Positions 4,955 through 6,905 of a stretch of 6,905 nucleotides of DNA are shown here, in pieces. This DNA comes from Syntrophaceae bacterium (GTDB taxonomy: Bacteria > Desulfobacterota > DTXE01), in the NCBI GenBank assembly GCA_012962595.1, contig DTXE01000205.1:1-6905 (forward strand), written 5' to 3'. Every line of letters begins with the position of its first letter. Within the stretch, counting starts at the first letter, position 1. Below the pieces are notes generated by a model. It had not been told where the DNA came from. It searched no databases and saw nothing but the letters and a program-made list of their open reading frames with translations. A program made the translations under genes and the position numbers.

Positions 4955-5914
4955 ATGGAAAGGGAAATACCAAGCTCTTCGGATATGTTGTATGATTTGA
5001 TAATAGTGGGAGCAGGACCGGCTGGGCTTTCCGCATCCCTAACCGCCTGCTATCTTCGTCTAAAACACATTGTTTTGGAGGCCACTGCGGCCGGTGGAGC
5101 CTTGATGCAAAGGTATCCAGCAAAGAAGGTTGATTCATTCTTAGGTTTCAAGGGGCTTACAGGAAAAGAGGTGGCGAGAAGAATAATAGAACATGTGAAG
5201 TCTGAAGGTGGTATAATTATAGAGGGTGAAGAGGTAAAGGAGATTAGAAGGGATGGGGAAAACAAAATATTCCAGATAGTAACCGGTAAAAATAGATATA
5301 GAACAAAAACCGTCCTGATAACCATTGGGATTATTGGGTGCCCTAGGAAGCTTTGTATACCTGGTGAGGATACCTGTGAGTGCGTTGACTATTGCCTAGT
5401 AAACCCAGAGGATTATCGGGGAAAGGAAGTCTTGGTGATTGGAGGCGGTGATTCTGCCCTGGAAGCAGCGGTTATGCTAGATGAAGTATGCAAAAAGATT
5501 TATATTGCTCATAGAAAGGATAAGTTTAGAGCCACCGAGAAAAACCAAGAGAGGCTAGAACAATCAGGGGTCCAGGTTCTCTGGAATACTGAACTCAAGC
5601 AAATTTTTGGAACCAAGAAGATTGAGAAGGTTTGCCTATTCAATAACAAGACAGATAAAGAAAACTTCTTAGAAGTTGATAATGTCCTCATATTCTGCGG
5701 ATCTATTCTGAATGTAGATTTTTTGAGGCATTTGGGTTTAGAGATTGAGAAGAATAGGCTTAAGGCAAAAGATGATATGTCAACAGAGTTGGATGGTCTA
5801 TATGCGGCCGGAGACATAACGGGGAGATTAAGAAGGATTCCAGAGGCCATTGGACAAGGACACAGGGCTGTCTATTCTATTTACAAGTATTTGAAAAAAC
5901 CATATTGGGCATAA
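4955..5914 (+). CDS. Thioredoxin-reductase-like FAD/NAD(P)H oxidoreductase lacking the CxxC disulfide
   Basis: This 319-residue cytosolic flavoprotein has the two-dinucleotide-fold layout of low-Mr thioredoxin reductases: FAD site GAGPAG (19-24), NAD(P)H site GGGDSALEAA (163-172) followed by HRKDKFRA (186-193), and a C-terminal FAD motif LYAAGDITG (282-290). The basic HRK...R suggests NADPH. Where thioredoxin reductases have YCATCDG, this protein has YCLVNPEDYRG: C147 keeps the first position and Asn150 replaces the second Cys, so the usual redox disulfide is absent. The GALMQRYPAKKVDSFLGF segment (48-65) recalls the TrxR-like ferredoxin-NADP reductases (YumC type). C129, C134, C141, C143 and C147 crowd the linker, so another thiol pair or a metal is conceivable. 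Ferredoxin/flavodoxin-NADP reductase, disulfide reductase or an uncharacterised relative are all possible. It is convergent with the Memo gene, 11 bp apart. Confidence 0.8.
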   Translation: MEREIPSSSDMLYDLIIVGAGPAGLSASLTACYLRLKHIVLEATAAGGALMQRYPAKKVDSFLGFKGLTGKEVARRIIEHVKSEGGIIIEGEEVKEIRRDGENKIFQIVTGKNRYRTKTVLITIGIIGCPRKLCIPGEDTCECVDYCLVNPEDYRGKEVLVIGGGDSALEAAVMLDEVCKKIYIAHRKDKFRATEKNQERLEQSGVQVLWNTELKQIFGTKKIEKVCLFNNKTDKENFLEVDNVLIFCGSILNVDFLRHLGLEIEKNRLKAKDDMSTELDGLYAAGDITGRLRRIPEAIGQGHRAVYSIYKYLKKPYWA

Positions 5915-5925
5915 ATTTACCTGCT

Positions 5926-6834
5926 TTATTTAAAAAAGCCTATGCAGGCATAACTTACTGAGTTTCTGTAATCACCTATAAGGTCACCGGAGGTATAATA
6001 TTTTAATACCTCACCTTTTACATCTTTAGGAAGCATCTTTAATAGTATGGCAACCGGCCTGTAGCCACAAATAGTTGCGCCAGTTTGCTCTTGGTACTCC
6101 AAAAATCCTTTAAAATCATGGTCTATTATCTTATCTATAGCTCCAAAATCCAATTTTCTGATATTGTCCTTTATATTGTCACTAAATGGTATGTATCCAA
6201 AGTTAAATCCATAATGGGTAAAATCAGAACTAACTACAATTAAGGTCTTGTCGTCCATGATGGATAGGATACTTTCAGCTACCTTTTGGTAATCTTCCTT
6301 CTTTAGGTCCCCCACAATTAAGGGAACAATTTTGGCCTTACGGACTGTTTTTTGAAGAAAAGGCACCTGTATGGCTATTGAATGTTCCTGTTCATCTGCT
6401 TCCTCTATTAATGTAAATAAGGGATTTTGTGATAGTGACTTATATGCAGTCTGATCAATTTCCATGGTCCCCAGGGGCGATTTATAACCATCAAACTTTG
6501 AGAAACTAATTCCATAAAATCCTACATAATGAGAGGGTCCTATAATGATAATTCGTTGATAGTCTTGATTCTGCAACAACTTATAGCCGTAGGCAGCTGC
6601 CTGTCCTGAATATCTATAGCCTGCATGGGGTACGATCAATGCCCATACCTTACCCTTGACCTCACCCTCTTTAATTTTTGAAAAGAAGCTGTTAATTTGA
6701 TTCATTAATGACTCTGGAGAGCCTTCATACCAACCATAAAGAGGTGGTTTGCAATTGGCAGCTTCTTTGCACAGAGCCATGCAGGCATAACTCACTATGA
6801 CCACGGATAATACAAAGCTAATAATATTTTTCAT
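5926..6834 (-). CDS. MEMO1-family protein (AmmeMemoRadiSam system protein B) with an N-terminal signal peptide
   Basis: This 302-residue protein belongs to the Memo family, related in fold to class III extradiol dioxygenases (LigB). Conserved segments appear in order: VPHAGYRYSG (68-77), GPSHY (99-103), EQEHSIAIQVPFL (149-160), SSDFTHYG (202-209) and GATICGYRP (252-260). H70, H102, H207 and C256 match the metal-site residues of human MEMO1 (H49, H81, H192, C244), so metal binding looks intact. Residues 1-22 are a Lys-started hydrophobic signal sequence; cleavage near A17 or A20 would export the protein, whereas C18 and C22 lack a good lipobox. In prokaryotes this family is linked with an AMMECR1 protein and a radical SAM enzyme, in a system of unknown chemistry; neither partner is in the window. 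Translation starts 10 bases after GGAGGAG. Family assignment is firm, biochemical role unknown. Confidence 0.9.
   Translation of the reverse strand: MKNIISFVLSVVIVSYACMALCKEAANCKPPLYGWYEGSPESLMNQINSFFSKIKEGEVKGKVWALIVPHAGYRYSGQAAAYGYKLLQNQDYQRIIIIGPSHYVGFYGISFSKFDGYKSPLGTMEIDQTAYKSLSQNPLFTLIEEADEQEHSIAIQVPFLQKTVRKAKIVPLIVGDLKKEDYQKVAESILSIMDDKTLIVVSSDFTHYGFNFGYIPFSDNIKDNIRKLDFGAIDKIIDHDFKGFLEYQEQTGATICGYRPVAILLKMLPKDVKGEVLKYYTSGDLIGDYRNSVSYACIGFFK
5942..6796. repeat. 18-bp near-identical direct repeats at both ends of the Memo gene
   Basis: ATGCAGGCATAACTTACT (5942-5959) and ATGCAGGCATAACTCACT (6779-6796) differ at one base. Both are read in the same frame and encode VSYAC followed by Ile or Met, at residues 293-298 (C-terminal strand) and 14-19 (signal peptide). 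The coordinates given span the two copies; the DNA between them is the coding sequence. Confidence 0.6.
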
Positions 6835-6844
6835 GTGAAAATAG

Positions 6845-6868
6845 CTCCTCCAATTTGGAGGCAGGAGG
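6845..6868 (-). promoter_or_regulatory. Ribosome binding site of the Memo gene inside a hairpin
   Basis: On the minus strand the SD GGAGGAG (6851-6845) lies 10 bases before the ATG. Its GGAGG is the 3' arm of a hairpin CCTCC-AAATT-GGAGG (6861-6847). A second CCTCC (6868-6864) just upstream offers an alternative partner. The SD should therefore be partly hidden in the mRNA unless the stem is opened. The promoter is probably beyond the right edge. Confidence 0.45.
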
Positions 6869-6905
6869 ATTTCTTTTTTGCTAGCTCCTCTTGTTTAAAT
6901 TCCAA

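Noticed and set aside
4932..5850. Minus-strand reading frames of 68, 91 and 113 residues over the flavoprotein gene
   Set aside because: All are antisense to a gene with intact FAD and NAD(P)H motifs, with low-complexity Ser/Pro/Phe-rich translations typical of shadows.
5932..5949. Minus-strand hairpin GCCT-GCAT-AGGC followed by six T, resembling an intrinsic terminator
   Set aside because: It lies inside the last codons of the Memo gene (A-C-I-G-F-F-K), the stem is only 4 bp, and the sequence is explained by coding.
1..6905. CRISPR arrays, tRNA or rRNA genes, known riboswitches, phage or toxin-antitoxin genes
   Set aside because: I searched by eye on both strands and found no regularly spaced repeats, cloverleaf-like sequence or matching protein families.

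Overview
The window is a bacterial chromosomal segment of moderate G+C (judged by eye, not counted) with frequent AGA/AGG and ATA codons. It carries six intact protein genes, a glutamine synthetase fragment at the left edge, and short structured intergenic regions. The aconitase resembles the roughly 640-residue 'Aquifex type' rather than the 850-900 residue AcnA/AcnB enzymes. With the YjbQ-type protein, the thioredoxin-reductase-like flavoprotein and a Memo-family protein, this suggests an anaerobic, possibly thermophilic, Desulfobacterota-like or related deep-branching bacterium. That placement is inference; there is no rRNA or other phylogenetic marker.

Layout, left to right. Bases 1-92 (minus) read as the N-terminal part of a type I glutamine synthetase, including MGFDGSSIEGF, but with an in-frame TAG just before the match and a TAA further upstream, so it looks like a remnant. 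Next come a four-helix membrane protein (minus, 100-468) and a 291-bp gap holding a compound palindrome and IS-end-like inverted repeats. Then yjbQ (plus, 760-1176) and fumC (plus, 1253-2671), probably co-transcribed. fumC is convergent with the aconitase gene (minus, 2682-4604), with ten bases between the stop codons. A 350-bp divergent intergenic region (4605-4954) holds candidate promoters for aconitase (leftward) and a flavoprotein reductase (rightward, 4955-5914), a pair of direct repeats, an IS-end-like relic and a perfect palindrome. The flavoprotein gene is convergent with a secreted-looking Memo-family gene (minus, 5926-6834), whose Shine-Dalgarno site sits in a hairpin near the right edge.

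How the genes fit together. Fumarase and aconitase are both TCA-cycle hydratases, so the centre of the window is central carbon metabolism. YjbQ may be a thiamine-related accessory protein, and the flavoprotein a redox enzyme of the thioredoxin reductase/ferredoxin-NADP reductase fold that has lost the CxxC disulfide. No clear new multi-gene system is visible. The points most worth following are the glnA remnant, the IS-end-like relics, the exported Memo protein with its sequestered ribosome binding site, and the cysteine-rich but CxxC-less flavoprotein.
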